Translations under genes and position numbers: made by a program
Part shown: positions 46,045 through 55,032 of the stretch, one piece after another
Layout of the letters: every line of letters begins with the position of its first letter
How positions within the stretch are numbered: position 1 is the first letter of the stretch
Notes under the pieces: model-generated
Database searches by the model: none
Told to the model about the DNA's origin: nothing
Seen by the model: only the letters and a program-made list of their open reading frames with translations
Source: Paracrocinitomix mangrovi
GTDB lineage: Bacteria; Bacteroidota; Bacteroidia; Flavobacteriales_D; Crocinitomicaceae
Reading direction: 5' to 3'
Assembly: GCF_019740355.2 (NCBI RefSeq)
Contig: NZ_CP091819.1
Location: 2,294,001-2,358,000 of the forward strand
DNA length: 64,000 bases

Positions 46045-46565
46045 GTAATTCAGATTACATACCTGAATCAATAGTTTTATCACACATTCTTTCTGTTTTG
46101 CTATCTCTCTGGGGCTTGGCATTGATCGGACTAACCATCTCAATTATGCTGACCGTAAAGGAAAATGAAGCATTATTCATTTATGGCACTACGGAATATA
46201 GCGAAGGGGACTTTAGTTATCTCAAATTATCCGTGAGATTTCACAGTACTTTAATTCAAGGAATATTAGCGTTTATTGGAGGTGTGTTAATGCTATTTCG
46301 TAAAAACATTGGTTGGTCAATAGCTCTCGCAGTCGGAATTATTGAAATCATAAGGTTTTTATGGTTCATTTTTGCGTTTGATCCAGATCCAGACATAAAA
46401 GAATTTTCAAAATTGCTTTCGGTCGGACTGGTGGCGTTCTTCATTATATTTTCATCTCTGTTGTTCTTACCCAGAATCCGAGAGCGCTTTACTGTTATTC
46501 GTAAAAATGGCTTGTCAGTACTTGTTATTTCTGCAGTAGTTCTACTTGACTACTTTCTGCTATAG
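46041..46565 (+). CDS. Cassette 11: multi-helix membrane protein
   Basis: 174 residues starting at the ATG inside the R' box (GTTATGAG). About four membrane helices (near 17-37, 63-82, 87-106 and 120-140) plus a hydrophobic C-terminus (VLVISAVVLLDYFLL). Family unknown. Confidence 0.72.
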   Translation: MSNSDYIPESIVLSHILSVLLSLWGLALIGLTISIMLTVKENEALFIYGTTEYSEGDFSYLKLSVRFHSTLIQGILAFIGGVLMLFRKNIGWSIALAVGIIEIIRFLWFIFAFDPDPDIKEFSKLLSVGLVAFFIIFSSLLFLPRIRERFTVIRKNGLSVLVISAVVLLDYFLL

Positions 46566-46574
46566 AAAAACTAC

Positions 46575-46742
46575 TCATAACATAATAGGTAAAGCCCACG
46601 TCCGACTCTCGTCCACGCGCTTTTCGCCCGTTATTTGTCCATAGTCCGGGCGGCCATCACTCAGTCGTACAGCCAGAGTCCGGGGTTTTTCTCCTCCGCA
46701 CTTCGCACGCAATAAATTGCTAGCTTTACCCAAACGTTAGCT
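46575..46742 (+). repeat. attC-like site 11
   Basis: 168 bp. Boxes TCATAAC/GTTAGCT; L arms GGTAAAGC/GCTTTACC. Nearly the same sequence as site 28, including TTTCGCCCGTTATTTGTCC. Confidence 0.88.
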
Positions 46743-46748
46743 TCCATT

Positions 46749-47189
46749 ATGATTAAGCGTGTTATACTTCTAGTAATATCTTCAATAATCATAATGGACA
46801 TTGCTGTATTAGCTTTTTATTCTTCATACTGGAATAGCATAGGAGAAGTAATATATGCGTTTCTGGCTTATTTAGGTTATACTTTTTTTCCTTCCATAAT
46901 TGGAGTCGGCATCTATTTAGGAATAACCAAACTCATTAAGAACAAGAATCAGTATTTGGAATTAATTATTAGAGTAATAATATTCGGAATCATTGTTCAA
47001 TTGGCATTATGGATTTGGGCAATGCTGGAAATTTTTATTGACCATAAGTTCAATGAACTTTTAAAGCGAACTGCTGAGCTATATGAAAAATATTACCAAG
47101 ATTTTATCCCTGTTGCTATTTTGATTGGTTTGACCATACCATTAACCGAATTCCTCTATGCAAAAACCAGAGTAAAAAACGTAAGCTAA
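46749..47189 (+). CDS. Cassette 12: multi-helix membrane protein
   Basis: 146 residues, four membrane helices (about 5-24, 37-58, 72-95 and 115-135). It starts 12 bp after the junction and its TAA stop is the one in the outer box AGCTAAC of the next site. Function unknown. Confidence 0.7.
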   Translation: MIKRVILLVISSIIIMDIAVLAFYSSYWNSIGEVIYAFLAYLGYTFFPSIIGVGIYLGITKLIKNKNQYLELIIRVIIFGIIVQLALWIWAMLEIFIDHKFNELLKRTAELYEKYYQDFIPVAILIGLTIPLTEFLYAKTRVKNVS

Positions 47190-47373
47190 CACAATAGGTA
47201 AAGCTTACGTCCGACCCTTTGGCTGCGCTTTTTCCTCCCATTACTTGTACATAACCGGGTGGCCATCACGGTCGGACGCGCCCAGTGTCCGGGGTTTTGG
47301 CCTCCGCACTATCGCACGTGTTTTGTACTTGCTGCGCAAGCAACAAATCACTAGCTTTAGCCAAACGTTAGGG
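47184..47373 (+). repeat. attC-like site 12 (long form)
   Basis: 190 bp. Boxes AGCTAAC/GTTAGGG. The L arms GGTAAAGC and GCTTTAGC mismatch at one position, as if two site types were joined. Long side hairpin around CTGCGCAAG. Confidence 0.85.
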
Positions 47374-47416
47374 GTAATTGTCTGTAGGACAAAAACCAAC
47401 CTAACGGACCCAAAAC

Positions 47417-47872
47417 TTGAAAACAAAGCATATTCATATCGCTTACGGACTGACAGCTCTATTATTGCTGTTTATGTCTTTATTCACTGGAGCAACATTT
47501 GATATTGCATTGCATGATACATATGTAGTCATACCAAATTGGCACATTTTCATTGTGCTTTCATTTCTATTCGGACTGTACTTTATTGTCGCTTACCTAC
47601 TTTACAAGAATTCAAGAGCTATGCGAAAAGTTTTGGGCCTAATTCATTGGTCAATTACTGTACTCGGACTAATTACGAGTGCATTGCTAGTTAAAAATAT
47701 AATCAACGAAACACCAAGACGATACTATGATTATAGTGTGTATGATCCTGAAAATACTTACTCAAACTCTACAGACTTGAATTATGTCTTAGGGATAGTT
47801 CTAATCATCACACTAATCGCCCAACTGCTATTCGTTCTGAATTTGGTTTTAGCACTGACCAAAAAAGAGTGA
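47417..47872 (+). CDS. Cassette 13: four-helix membrane protein, copy A
   Basis: 151 residues from TTG 47417 (MKTKHIHIAYG); no better ATG is available. Four membrane helices. The stretch FDIALHDTYVVIPNWHIFIVLSF echoes a segment of cytochrome oxidase subunit I (DIVLHDTYYVVAHFHYV), probably a shared fold fragment rather than oxidase function. The same protein is encoded again by cassette 26. Confidence 0.7.
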   Translation: MKTKHIHIAYGLTALLLLFMSLFTGATFDIALHDTYVVIPNWHIFIVLSFLFGLYFIVAYLLYKNSRAMRKVLGLIHWSITVLGLITSALLVKNIINETPRRYYDYSVYDPENTYSNSTDLNYVLGIVLIITLIAQLLFVLNLVLALTKKE

Positions 47873-47880
47873 AAAACTAC

Positions 47881-48050
47881 CCCTAACATAATAACTAAAA
47901 ATCATGTCCGACACTCTGGCCACGCTTCTTCCTCCCATTACTTGTCCATAGTCCGGGCGGCCATCACTCGGTCGGACAGCCAAAGTCCGGGTTTTTTGGC
48001 CAACGCACTTCACGTCGCAATAAATTGCTAGCTTTACCCAAACGTTATGA
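47881..48050 (+). repeat. attC-like site 13
   Basis: 170 bp. Boxes CCCTAAC/GTTATGA. The left L arm (ACTAAAAAT) does not match the right arm (GCTTTACC). Identical to site 26 up to GTCCGGGTTTTTTG, then different, so one of them is chimeric. Confidence 0.85.
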
Positions 48051-48061
48051 GGCATTGAAAT

Positions 48062-48724
48062 ATGACTTATTATAAATTAGAGAATGCTGTAGACACTGAA
48101 GAAACTGGTCCTGTTTACCCTCAAACTGATGGTCTTGTGGGTGAAGCAACTTTTTCTTCTGAAAATAGCTATCATCAGTTCAGTCGACTCAATTTACCTG
48201 AGAAATTTGAACCTAGGGAAATACTTAAATTTGCTCATTCTACAAAGCTCTCAGACTTTATCAGTAATGGAGGTCTTCTATCAGGAAAAGGGTTTATAAT
48301 AAGTGAAAAAGCAAAAAACGTTTTAGAAAAACTTTCTATAGTTAATCACAGATTCTACCCACTACCTGTAGAACATAGAGGCCAGTTGATCAAAAACTAT
48401 TACTGGTTCAAAATGTACGACCCAAATAGTTATGAAACAGTGAAATGGTCTGAAAGTGAATTCTTCGTAAAACGTTTTAGTAATAATCTTGGAGCGGTTG
48501 AACTTAATTCGTTTGAAGATTATCAAGAGAAGCGAAAAGATTTTCACCAGTTTGCTTTTTTTATCCCAAGCAAATTAGTTTCTGAGAAAAGACCTGAAGA
48601 TATTTTCTATTTCGAATTTGGGAACACTGGAATTATAGTTAATCAGCACACAAAGGACAAATTTGAAGAGAACCAGCTCACGGGATATAAATTGACAAAG
48701 ATAGACCACATTAGTTTTGTGTAA
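48062..48724 (+). CDS. Cassette 14: Imm11/DUF1629-like immunity protein
   Basis: 220 residues, soluble. The core KLSDFISNGGLLSGKGFIISEKAKNVLEKL followed by HRFYPLPVEHRG and YYWFKMYD follows the Imm11 (DUF1629) pattern of polymorphic-toxin immunity proteins, as I remember that family. No partner toxin is in the cassette, so it may serve as orphan immunity. Confidence 0.6.
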   Translation: MTYYKLENAVDTEETGPVYPQTDGLVGEATFSSENSYHQFSRLNLPEKFEPREILKFAHSTKLSDFISNGGLLSGKGFIISEKAKNVLEKLSIVNHRFYPLPVEHRGQLIKNYYWFKMYDPNSYETVKWSESEFFVKRFSNNLGAVELNSFEDYQEKRKDFHQFAFFIPSKLVSEKRPEDIFYFEFGNTGIIVNQHTKDKFEENQLTGYKLTKIDHISFV

Positions 48725-48730
48725 AACGCC

Positions 48731-48922
48731 TCATAACACAATAGCTAAAGCTAAGCGTCCTCCCTTGTCCAGCTCACTTGCTCCCATAACTTGTACAAAG
48801 TCCTAGTTTGGCCACCTCACGTAGGACGCGCCCAGAGTCCGGGGTTTGGCCAGCGCACTTTCGCACGTAATTTGCACTTGCTGCGCAAGCAACAAATTGC
48901 TAGCTTTACCCAAACGTTATGA
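48731..48922 (+). repeat. attC-like site 14 (long form)
   Basis: 192 bp. Boxes TCATAAC/GTTATGA; left L arm GCTAAAGC faces GCTTTACC (one mismatch). Inner helix GTCCTCC/GTAGGAC; long side hairpin. Confidence 0.85.
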
Positions 48923-48968
48923 GCCATTGAAAGATGTAACTTCAATCAACTTTTGAATTATTTATTAA

Positions 48969-49442
48969 ATGAAGCTATTTGTTCGAATACTTTTAATTCT
49001 ATTGCCCGTCAACGGAATATCTCAAAATGATAGTGTAAAAGTTAGTGAAACCTTTTTTTTAATGATATCCGAAGGAAGAGTAGATGAGAGGTATTCTATT
49101 GTTGATATAGATGACACAACAATATTAACATTGGACATTTTAGAAAATCAAATTATCGTAACCATCAAAAATTATGGACCTGATTCCTTATTTTCCAAAA
49201 CGACCTGTCACCATATGCAATATTACTTTCAAGCTATGACAAATGATACAATTGTATTTTTAGGCAACAATAATTACTGTGATTATGGGGGCACTTGGAA
49301 TCCTGTTGCAATAGGGCCTATGGAAGCCATTAAAACTCACTCTTGTACTTCGGAAAATTTAAAAATTGAAAGTATTGAAAAAATTAGAGTTCAATTTTAT
49401 CTGAATGGAAGAGCTTATTACTCTAAGTGGTATGTAGTTTAA
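48969..49442 (+). CDS. Cassette 15: exported protein
   Basis: 157 residues with a signal peptide (GISQ). Beta-rich, with four cysteines in the mature part (TTCHH, NNYCDYGG, THSCTSE), perhaps disulfide-bonded in the periplasm. The 46-bp leader is longer than in most cassettes. Function unknown. Confidence 0.7.
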   Translation: MKLFVRILLILLPVNGISQNDSVKVSETFFLMISEGRVDERYSIVDIDDTTILTLDILENQIIVTIKNYGPDSLFSKTTCHHMQYYFQAMTNDTIVFLGNNNYCDYGGTWNPVAIGPMEAIKTHSCTSENLKIESIEKIRVQFYLNGRAYYSKWYVV

Positions 49443-49448
49443 AACGGC

Positions 49449-49618
49449 TCATAACACAATAGGTAAAGCGCATGTCCTTCCCTTTTTTGCCATCACACTT
49501 GCACCCAAAGCGTGCCCATAAAGTGGTTTGTCCCACACACGGTCGGACAGCCATAGTATGGGTTTGGCCTACGCACTTCACGTCGCAATAAATTGCTAGC
49601 TTTACCCAAACGTTGTAC
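49449..49618 (+). repeat. attC-like site 15
   Basis: 170 bp. Boxes TCATAAC/GTTGTAC; L arms GGTAAAGC/GCTTTACC. First site with GTTG rather than GTTA. Confidence 0.87.
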
Positions 49619-49627
49619 GCAATTCCC

Positions 49628-50056
49628 ATGATCACGTATCCATTACTAATGCTAAACAAGAAATTAACCGAGCGAGACGGACTTGCAATCTCAATCGGAA
49701 AACCTAGGATTAGTTTTGATCAGGGAAGACTTGAAGGAAACCGTGAACTAATTGGATCTCTTTTTTGCGACTCAAATGGAATTGTATATAAACTTATAGA
49801 CATTGAAATCACAGGAAAAGATAAAAACCTTATTCGAGCAATGTTGTATAACAATTTCAAGTATCCTGAATGGGGAGAATATAAATTCAGGCCCACTAAT
49901 GAGCATTATAATCTAGAGGAATTTAAGGAAATTGCGAAAGAACTGATGCGCCTAGAAACTTCAGAAGATGCCCAAGAAGAATATTGTGAGCATATTGAAC
50001 AGTCGGACTCATTTGAAGCTGTCATTGACAATTTCATATTCGGTAGGCAGGAGTAG
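49628..50056 (+). CDS. Cassette 16: soluble acidic protein
   Basis: 142 residues from ATG 49628; a TTG inside the R' box would add five. Contains GLAISIGKPRISFDQGRLEGNRELIGSLF, then a helical acidic end (EEYCEHIEQSDSFE). Size and acidity fit an immunity protein, but no family is recognised. Confidence 0.65.
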   Translation: MITYPLLMLNKKLTERDGLAISIGKPRISFDQGRLEGNRELIGSLFCDSNGIVYKLIDIEITGKDKNLIRAMLYNNFKYPEWGEYKFRPTNEHYNLEEFKEIAKELMRLETSEDAQEEYCEHIEQSDSFEAVIDNFIFGRQE

Positions 50057-50064
50057 AAAACTGC

Positions 50065-50232
50065 GCACAACATAATAGCTAAAGTTAACGTCCGACCCTT
50101 TGGCCTCGCTTCTTTACGCCCATTGCGTGTCCATAGTCCGGGCGGCCATCACGGTCGGACAGCCAGAGTCCGGGATTTTTTGCCAGCACACTTCGCACGC
50201 AATAAATTGCTAGCTTTAGCCAAACGTTAGGC
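50065..50232 (+). repeat. attC-like site 16
   Basis: 168 bp. Boxes GCACAAC/GTTAGGC; L arms GCTAAAG/CTTTAGC; inner helix GTCCGAC/GTCGGAC. Confidence 0.88.
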
Positions 50233-50242
50233 TTCATTAAAA

Positions 50243-50599
50243 ATGGACAATACCAAAAATATGATTTTCAGAGCATCTCTCTGGGCTATTGGAGGTGTAA
50301 TAGTTTTGAAAGTATTTGACTATATAAGAGGAGAGAACTCCCCATTTTTATGGTACATTCTTAACAGTGTCATTTTCTTTGTTATTGTAATAGTTCGCGA
50401 ATATTTTGTAAACGGTTTCTTGTTTTCATTGTCAGAACCAGAAAAACAACTGACTAAAGAAGAGAATCTTAGGAAAATTTACTCAAAAAAATCTGACTCT
50501 GAACTCGAAATGCTTGTCTCTAGTGAAACTATAGAGGAAGAAGCAAAGATTATTGCTGGAGCTATTTTGAATTCGAGAAAAGGAAAAAACGAAGCCTAA
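50243..50599 (+). CDS. Cassette 17: small membrane protein with acidic tail
   Basis: 118 residues: two membrane helices (about 10-27 and 36-58), then a charged helical tail (LTKEENLRKIYSKKSDSELEMLV). Stop TAA inside the outer box GCCTAAC. Function unknown. Confidence 0.68.
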   Translation: MDNTKNMIFRASLWAIGGVIVLKVFDYIRGENSPFLWYILNSVIFFVIVIVREYFVNGFLFSLSEPEKQLTKEENLRKIYSKKSDSELEMLVSSETIEEEAKIIAGAILNSRKGKNEA

Positions 50600-50763
50600 C
50601 ACAATAGGTAAAGCACATGTCCTTCCCTTTTTTGCCAACTCACTTGCACCCATAACGTGCCCATAAAGTGGTTTGGCCTTCACACGGTCGGACAACCAGA
50701 GTACGGGTTTGGCCTGCGCACTTCACGTCGCAATAAATTGCTAGCTTTAGCCAAACGTTGTGC
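50594..50763 (+). repeat. attC-like site 17
   Basis: 170 bp. Boxes GCCTAAC/GTTGTGC; L arms GGTAAAGC and GCTTTAGC mismatch at one base. Otherwise like sites 3, 15 and 27. Confidence 0.85.
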
Positions 50764-50782
50764 ATCATTAACCAAGACTCAA

Positions 50783-51205
50783 TTGACTCCAGAAGAAATA
50801 AGAACGAGATTTCAAGAATTCGTAGGTGATGAAGATTATATAAACTTCGTTCTATCTCTTTATGACAGGTTCCCTAGGCCAGAAAATCTTCATCTTTGGC
50901 AGGAAAAACTGCTTACGGACTTTTCAAATAAGTTCGGTACGGATCCAATAAACACAACTGATGTATACAAGATCTTTTCCCACTGTCCCATTCATGATTT
51001 TGAATTAAAACCGGACAAAGTTGTTATTGTAAACGGAAATGAAATAGCAGCTTCTATCCCGTATGAGAAGGAAAGAGAATTATTCCCACTGGCGAATGTA
51101 AATGCTCCCAGGGACTTGGATAGATTTGAATACCCAGAAAGTGTTGAAGTGGTCTACTGTGAAAGGTGCAGAGAGGTAAAAAACGCTGCACAACACAGTA
51201 GCTAA
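50783..51205 (+). CDS. Cassette 18: soluble protein, TTG start
   Basis: 140 residues from TTG 50783. No ATG lies between the junction and the conserved body; the frame extends left through the att site, but that part is not mobile with the gene. Contains PPENLHLWQEKLLTDFSNKFG-like helices and a CPIHDF motif. The last six codons run into the next site (AAQHSS). Function unknown. Confidence 0.55.
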   Translation: MTPEEIRTRFQEFVGDEDYINFVLSLYDRFPRPENLHLWQEKLLTDFSNKFGTDPINTTDVYKIFSHCPIHDFELKPDKVVIVNGNEIAASIPYEKERELFPLANVNAPRDLDRFEYPESVEVVYCERCREVKNAAQHSS

Positions 51206-51355
51206 AGCATACGCCCGACCCTTTGGCCGGCACGCTTTCGCCCATTACGTGTCCACAGTCCGGGTGGCCACCACTCGGTCGGACAGCCAAAGTCCGGGGT
51301 TTTTCGCCTACGCACTCGCACGCAATAAATTGCTAGCTTTGCTCAAACGTTGTAA
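51188..51355 (+). repeat. attC-like site 18
   Basis: 168 bp. Boxes GCACAAC/GTTGTAA; L arms GCTAAAGC and GCTTTGCT do not match well. Contains TAGCTTTG. Confidence 0.85.
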
Positions 51356-51364
51356 ACCATTTAC

Positions 51365-51991
51365 GTGAATACCCAAGACTTCAAAAAGCAAATAGGAAAA
51401 TATCTTGGCGCAGAAATGCGTTCACTTGGATTTACCGGATCAGGTTTTGATTATCGAAAGGAATCTGGAGATTATATCCTTTTGGTTAGTCTGCATGGAG
51501 ATCGTTTCGGTGGAGGCTTTTGGGGTGAATTTGGACTTCATTTTAAGGACTTAGACTCTGAATTTTACAAGGACCCTAAGAAAATAAATGTGTTTAATGT
51601 TTGGATTCGAGACAGGCTTAGAGGAAGAAAAAACTCACCAAAACGCTGGAACTACATGCAGACGGAGGAAGAAAACAAAACTCAAATTGACGATTTCATC
51701 CAGGCTTTAACAACACAAGTTATCCCATTATTTCAAAAACTAGAAAATGGAAAAGAATTTTTCTCGGACTTCCCCACGGGACTATTTGCATCTACAAAAG
51801 TTAAAATCGTTTCAGGTTTCAGTTGTGCTATGGCTCCATCCTATCGCATTGCATATTTAGGCGCTCTTTTCTATGAAAAAAGAGATCCTAAAAAAGCAAA
51901 GAAGTTTTTGAAATACGTAAAAAGCAGAATTTCACCTGAAGAGTTTCCTGAAATTCGAAACGACATCTCCAGATTAGAAAAAGTTCTATAA
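51365..51991 (+). CDS. Cassette 19: DUF4304-like protein
   Basis: 208 residues from GTG 51365, 15 bp after the junction. The start MNTQDFKKQIGKYLGAEMRSLGFTGSGFDYRKESGDY, then LVSLHGDRFGGGFWGEFGLHF, follows the DUF4304 pattern (short helix, LGF-..G..F.R, beta strands) found among toxin-immunity and defence contexts. A C-terminal helical part is additional. Confidence 0.6.
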   Translation: MNTQDFKKQIGKYLGAEMRSLGFTGSGFDYRKESGDYILLVSLHGDRFGGGFWGEFGLHFKDLDSEFYKDPKKINVFNVWIRDRLRGRKNSPKRWNYMQTEEENKTQIDDFIQALTTQVIPLFQKLENGKEFFSDFPTGLFASTKVKIVSGFSCAMAPSYRIAYLGALFYEKRDPKKAKKFLKYVKSRISPEEFPEIRNDISRLEKVL

Positions 51992-52034
51992 GTGATCTAT
52001 TACTTCTAATCAAAACCCTATTGTGTAAAACGGT

Positions 52035-52225
52035 TCACAACATAATAGCTAAAGCTAAGCGTCCACCCTTGGCCGTCACACTTGCTCCCATTTGCTTGTC
52101 CAAAGTTTTGGTTTGGCCTAACTCGGTGGACAGCCAGAGTCCGGGGTTTTGGCCTGCGCACTTTCGCACGTAATTTGTATTTGCTGCGCAAACAACAAAT
52201 TACTAGCTTTAGCCAAACGTTAGCT
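52035..52225 (+). repeat. attC-like site 19 (long form)
   Basis: 191 bp. Boxes TCACAAC/GTTAGCT; L arms GCTAAAGCTA/TAGCTTTAGC; inner helix GTCCACC/GGTGGAC, compensated at two positions relative to GTCCGAC/GTCGGAC; long side hairpin. Confidence 0.88.
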
Positions 52226-52238
52226 GTAATTAACCATT

Positions 52239-52871
52239 ATGCCTGTTAAAAGTATTTCTGTAAAAAATATATATGAAGTTCTCAGCTATATTAGAAAAAG
52301 ACCATCCTTTGTCGACAGCAACATAACTCATTTATGGTATTACTTAGAGGGATATCATTTCTCTTCTATCACTAAGAATACTGATTCATATGAAGTTTTT
52401 CCACAATTCTGGTATTTCCATGAATTCGTGAAGGAACACTATAATAGGAATGAATCAACAGCTGGTTGGAAAAACATAATTTTAAGGGAAAATGATGGTG
52501 ATAATGAAAAGTCATTTTCTGTATTTTTCGAACTTCTAGAAGAATTTAAAAAGCTCTATGTTGAATCAATCAAAGTTGCTCAACTTTCTGAAGAAAATAT
52601 CAAATTTCATCATTCAGATGAATGTGAGTTTAAAAGAGGAGATAACCTTCCAATCTGGAATGAACCAAAAGAAGTTTATCTGATCGAATATTCAAATTCA
52701 TTTGGATGGTCTTTAATAATTAAACCGAGTGAGAACTTTCCGAATGAATGGTCAACAAGATATAGCTCAGAAGAAGAAGCTAAAGATAAAGTAAAAGGTT
52801 ACTTTGGTGATTATTTGCAATGGGAAGCGTGCAGGGGTAATTTAAATGAACTTGCAACAAGTTTATATTAA
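52239..52871 (+). CDS. Cassette 20: conserved-looking soluble protein
   Basis: 210 residues. The opening NIYEVLSYIRKRPSFVDSNITHLWYYLEGYHFS and later FPQFWYFHEFVKEHY ... GWKNIIL resemble a widespread uncharacterised group whose members start with a YIRKRP-(M/x)-(Y/x) block and an FL-GY motif. That group is often found beside toxins; the link is from memory and tentative. Confidence 0.65.
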   Translation: MPVKSISVKNIYEVLSYIRKRPSFVDSNITHLWYYLEGYHFSSITKNTDSYEVFPQFWYFHEFVKEHYNRNESTAGWKNIILRENDGDNEKSFSVFFELLEEFKKLYVESIKVAQLSEENIKFHHSDECEFKRGDNLPIWNEPKEVYLIEYSNSFGWSLIIKPSENFPNEWSTRYSSEEEAKDKVKGYFGDYLQWEACRGNLNELATSLY

Positions 52872-52879
52872 AAAACTAC

Positions 52880-53048
52880 AGCTAACATAATAGCTAAAGC
52901 TAAGCGTCCACCCTTGGCCGCCGCACTTGCTCCCAATGGCGTGTACAAAGTCCTGGTTTGGCCTAACACGGTGGACTCCCAAAGTACGGGGTTTTGGCCT
53001 ACTCACTTTCGCACGCAATAAATTGCTAGCTTTAGCCAAACGTTAGGT
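52880..53048 (+). repeat. attC-like site 20
   Basis: 169 bp. Boxes AGCTAAC/GTTAGGT; L arms GCTAAAGC/GCTTTAGC; inner helix GTCCACC/GGTGGAC. Confidence 0.88.
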
Positions 53049-53069
53049 AACATTAAAATTTAAAGAAAA

Positions 53070-53510
53070 ATGGGGGCAGATATTGGACTATTGATCAAGT
53101 TGAAAAACGGTGAACCAGGGAAAAACATCACAATCTCAGATTTAGGAGGTGCGGATGATTTTTACCATTTAGTTATGGACGGGCACGCAAATTATATAGA
53201 CCTTCAGTTATCAGACGAGACAAAAGAAAAAATTTCTTCTTATAAAATTGTCGAAGACTCATCAAGTCCAATGGGTGACGGCAGTTCTGAGGAGCCAATA
53301 TTCCTAGCACCTTGGAAGTTAAAAAATATAGCTGAAGCGATTAGAACAGATCTAATTAGAAAGATTAATAAAGGTGAGTTCACTGTAAATTCTCAAAACC
53401 ATTTGCACGTTCATAATATCATGCAAATTGTTGGAGGAATAATATCTATTTGCGGATACGTATCTGAATACAATCAAGATGAAGTAGCCTTAGTCTGTAT
53501 CTGGTATTAG
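53070..53510 (+). CDS. Cassette 21: soluble protein of unknown family
   Basis: 146 residues, no signal. Alpha/beta pattern with GADIGLLIKLKNGEPGKNI at the start and HLHVHNIMQIVGGIISICGYV near the end. Starts 27 bp after the junction. Not recognised. Confidence 0.62.
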   Translation: MGADIGLLIKLKNGEPGKNITISDLGGADDFYHLVMDGHANYIDLQLSDETKEKISSYKIVEDSSSPMGDGSSEEPIFLAPWKLKNIAEAIRTDLIRKINKGEFTVNSQNHLHVHNIMQIVGGIISICGYVSEYNQDEVALVCIWY

Positions 53511-53518
53511 AAAACGTT

Positions 53519-53685
53519 ACCTAACATAATAGCTAAAGCATACGTCCGACCCTTTGGCCGGCACGCTTTCGCCCATTACGTGTCCACAGTCCGGGCGGCC
53601 ATCTCGGTCGGACAGCCAGAGTCCGGGATTTTTTGCCCACACACTTCGCACGCAATAAATTGCTAGCTTTAGCCAAACGTTAGCA
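53519..53685 (+). repeat. attC-like site 21
   Basis: 167 bp. Boxes ACCTAAC/GTTAGCA; L arms GCTAAAGC/GCTTTAGC; inner helix GTCCGAC/GTCGGAC. Close to site 4. Confidence 0.88.
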
Positions 53686-53696
53686 TTAATTACAGG

Positions 53697-54251
53697 CTAA
53701 TTAATTGATTCTTCAAACTTTGACCTAAACTCAAGAACTAATTCTCGAGCGACTTCGACACAAGTTATTCTTAACTCGTTAATCGAATTTCGACTTTCAC
53801 AAATAGTTTTTTCGTCAAAAGAAAAGTAATAGTCGAAATCTTTTATTTCTGCACTAAACTTATAGTGACTTAAATGTTCATTTATTTTATCCCACCTTTT
53901 CTTATAGTATTCTTTTTTACCGGCATAAGTGTTTGTAGTGTGTCCCTTCGATAAAGGAATCACATCCCCATTGAGATGACTAATATAATCCTCAAGTGGT
54001 TGATAAATGTCTCCTAATTCTGCAATTACGGAATCCATTTCTTCTTTTGAATTTATATTTGCTGCAATTATTAAAACTTCACAAGAACTACGAATACTGT
54101 CATATTCAGCATAAACTTCCTCAAATAAAATGTCAAGGGAATCCGAATGAAAGCATTCTTCTTCAACTTCTTGACTCGCATTATCAATTGAAACGGAATC
54201 GGAACCGCATGCACAAACAAAAGGAAGAATTAATAGGGTTAAACGCCACAT
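53697..54251 (-). CDS. Cassette 22: lipoprotein on the opposite strand
   Basis: 184 residues from ATG 54251. Lipobox PFVCAC, then an acidic helical domain. The stop is 17 bp from the junction. Like cassette 10, it is a lone reversed lipoprotein gene with its own promoter at the far end. Confidence 0.75.
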   Translation of the reverse strand: MWRLTLLILPFVCACGSDSVSIDNASQEVEEECFHSDSLDILFEEVYAEYDSIRSSCEVLIIAANINSKEEMDSVIAELGDIYQPLEDYISHLNGDVIPLSKGHTTNTYAGKKEYYKKRWDKINEHLSHYKFSAEIKDFDYYFSFDEKTICESRNSINELRITCVEVARELVLEFRSKFEESIN

Positions 54252-54266
54252 AAAAAGTGTTTTACT

Positions 54267-54274
54267 CAAAGTTA
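54267..54274 (-). promoter_or_regulatory. -7 box for the reversed lipoprotein gene of cassette 22
   Basis: Reads TAACTTTG on the minus strand, a full TAnnTTTG match, 16 bp before the start codon. The matching -33 element would fall inside attC site 22 (a TTG is 24 bp upstream). Confidence 0.5.
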
Positions 54275-54290
54275 TGGAATAAAAAACTAA

Positions 54291-54459
54291 TGCTAACACA
54301 ATAGGTAAAGTTCATGCCCGACACTCTGGCCACGCTTTTCCCTCCCAGTACGTGTACATATCCGGGCTGCCATCACTCGGTCGGACAAACCAAAGTCCGG
54401 GGTTCTGGCCACCGCACATCAAGACGGCATAAATGCCTAACTTTACCCAAACGTTATGA
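54291..54459 (+). repeat. attC-like site 22
   Basis: 169 bp. Boxes TGCTAAC/GTTATGA; L arms GGTAAAGTT/AACTTTACC; side hairpin GGCAT/ATGCC. Confidence 0.88.
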
Positions 54460-54500
54460 GCCATTGGCGTCAAAACGTAATATTAAATTCCCAGAACTTG

Positions 54501-55025
54501 ATGAATAAGAAATTAATAAAAGCATCAGGAATTTTGCTGGTGTTAGTCGGAGCAGCACAGTTGGTACTTACCTATTTTGGATTTAATGCTTACCAACTAC
54601 TCCTTGAACACAATCGGGCATATTTTGAGACGAATTCAATTGACCCGTCCACTTGGAATATTATCTGGTTACTTCATGATACATGGATTCTTGGACTTGC
54701 TGCTCTCTTGGCTGGAATTCTAATTTTCTGGCACAGCATTTATACATGGAGTTTCTTTTTAGCAACTTGTATAACACTATTAATTGATTCAGGAATATCC
54801 TTATATCAATATCAATTTCGAAAAATCGAAGTAGCCGAGTTAGGCATTGCTCAATATGAAAACTTGATTTTGATGGTTTGGATTATACCATTAGTTGTAT
54901 CAATCCTCGGACTAGCAATAGCCCTAAACAAAGTTGAATTGAAAAGTTTACCAACTGCACCGAAAAAATGGTATTACTCGCTTGCAATGACAATAATACT
55001 AATCACCCTTGTATTCATAGTGTGA
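54501..55025 (+). CDS. Cassette 23: four-helix membrane protein
   Basis: 174 residues from ATG 54501 (MNKKLIKASGILLVLVGAAQ). An ATG inside the R' box would add 15 residues in the same frame and cannot be excluded. Helices near 7-27, 55-77, 80-98 and 125-145, plus a hydrophobic C-terminus. Function unknown. Confidence 0.7.
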   Translation: MNKKLIKASGILLVLVGAAQLVLTYFGFNAYQLLLEHNRAYFETNSIDPSTWNIIWLLHDTWILGLAALLAGILIFWHSIYTWSFFLATCITLLIDSGISLYQYQFRKIEVAELGIAQYENLILMVWIIPLVVSILGLAIALNKVELKSLPTAPKKWYYSLAMTIILITLVFIV

Positions 55026-55032
55026 AAACGGC

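Noticed and set aside
47417-47872. Cassette 13 protein as a cytochrome oxidase subunit
   Set aside because: Only a short DIALHDTY-like segment is shared; the protein is 151 residues and lacks the haem and copper ligands.
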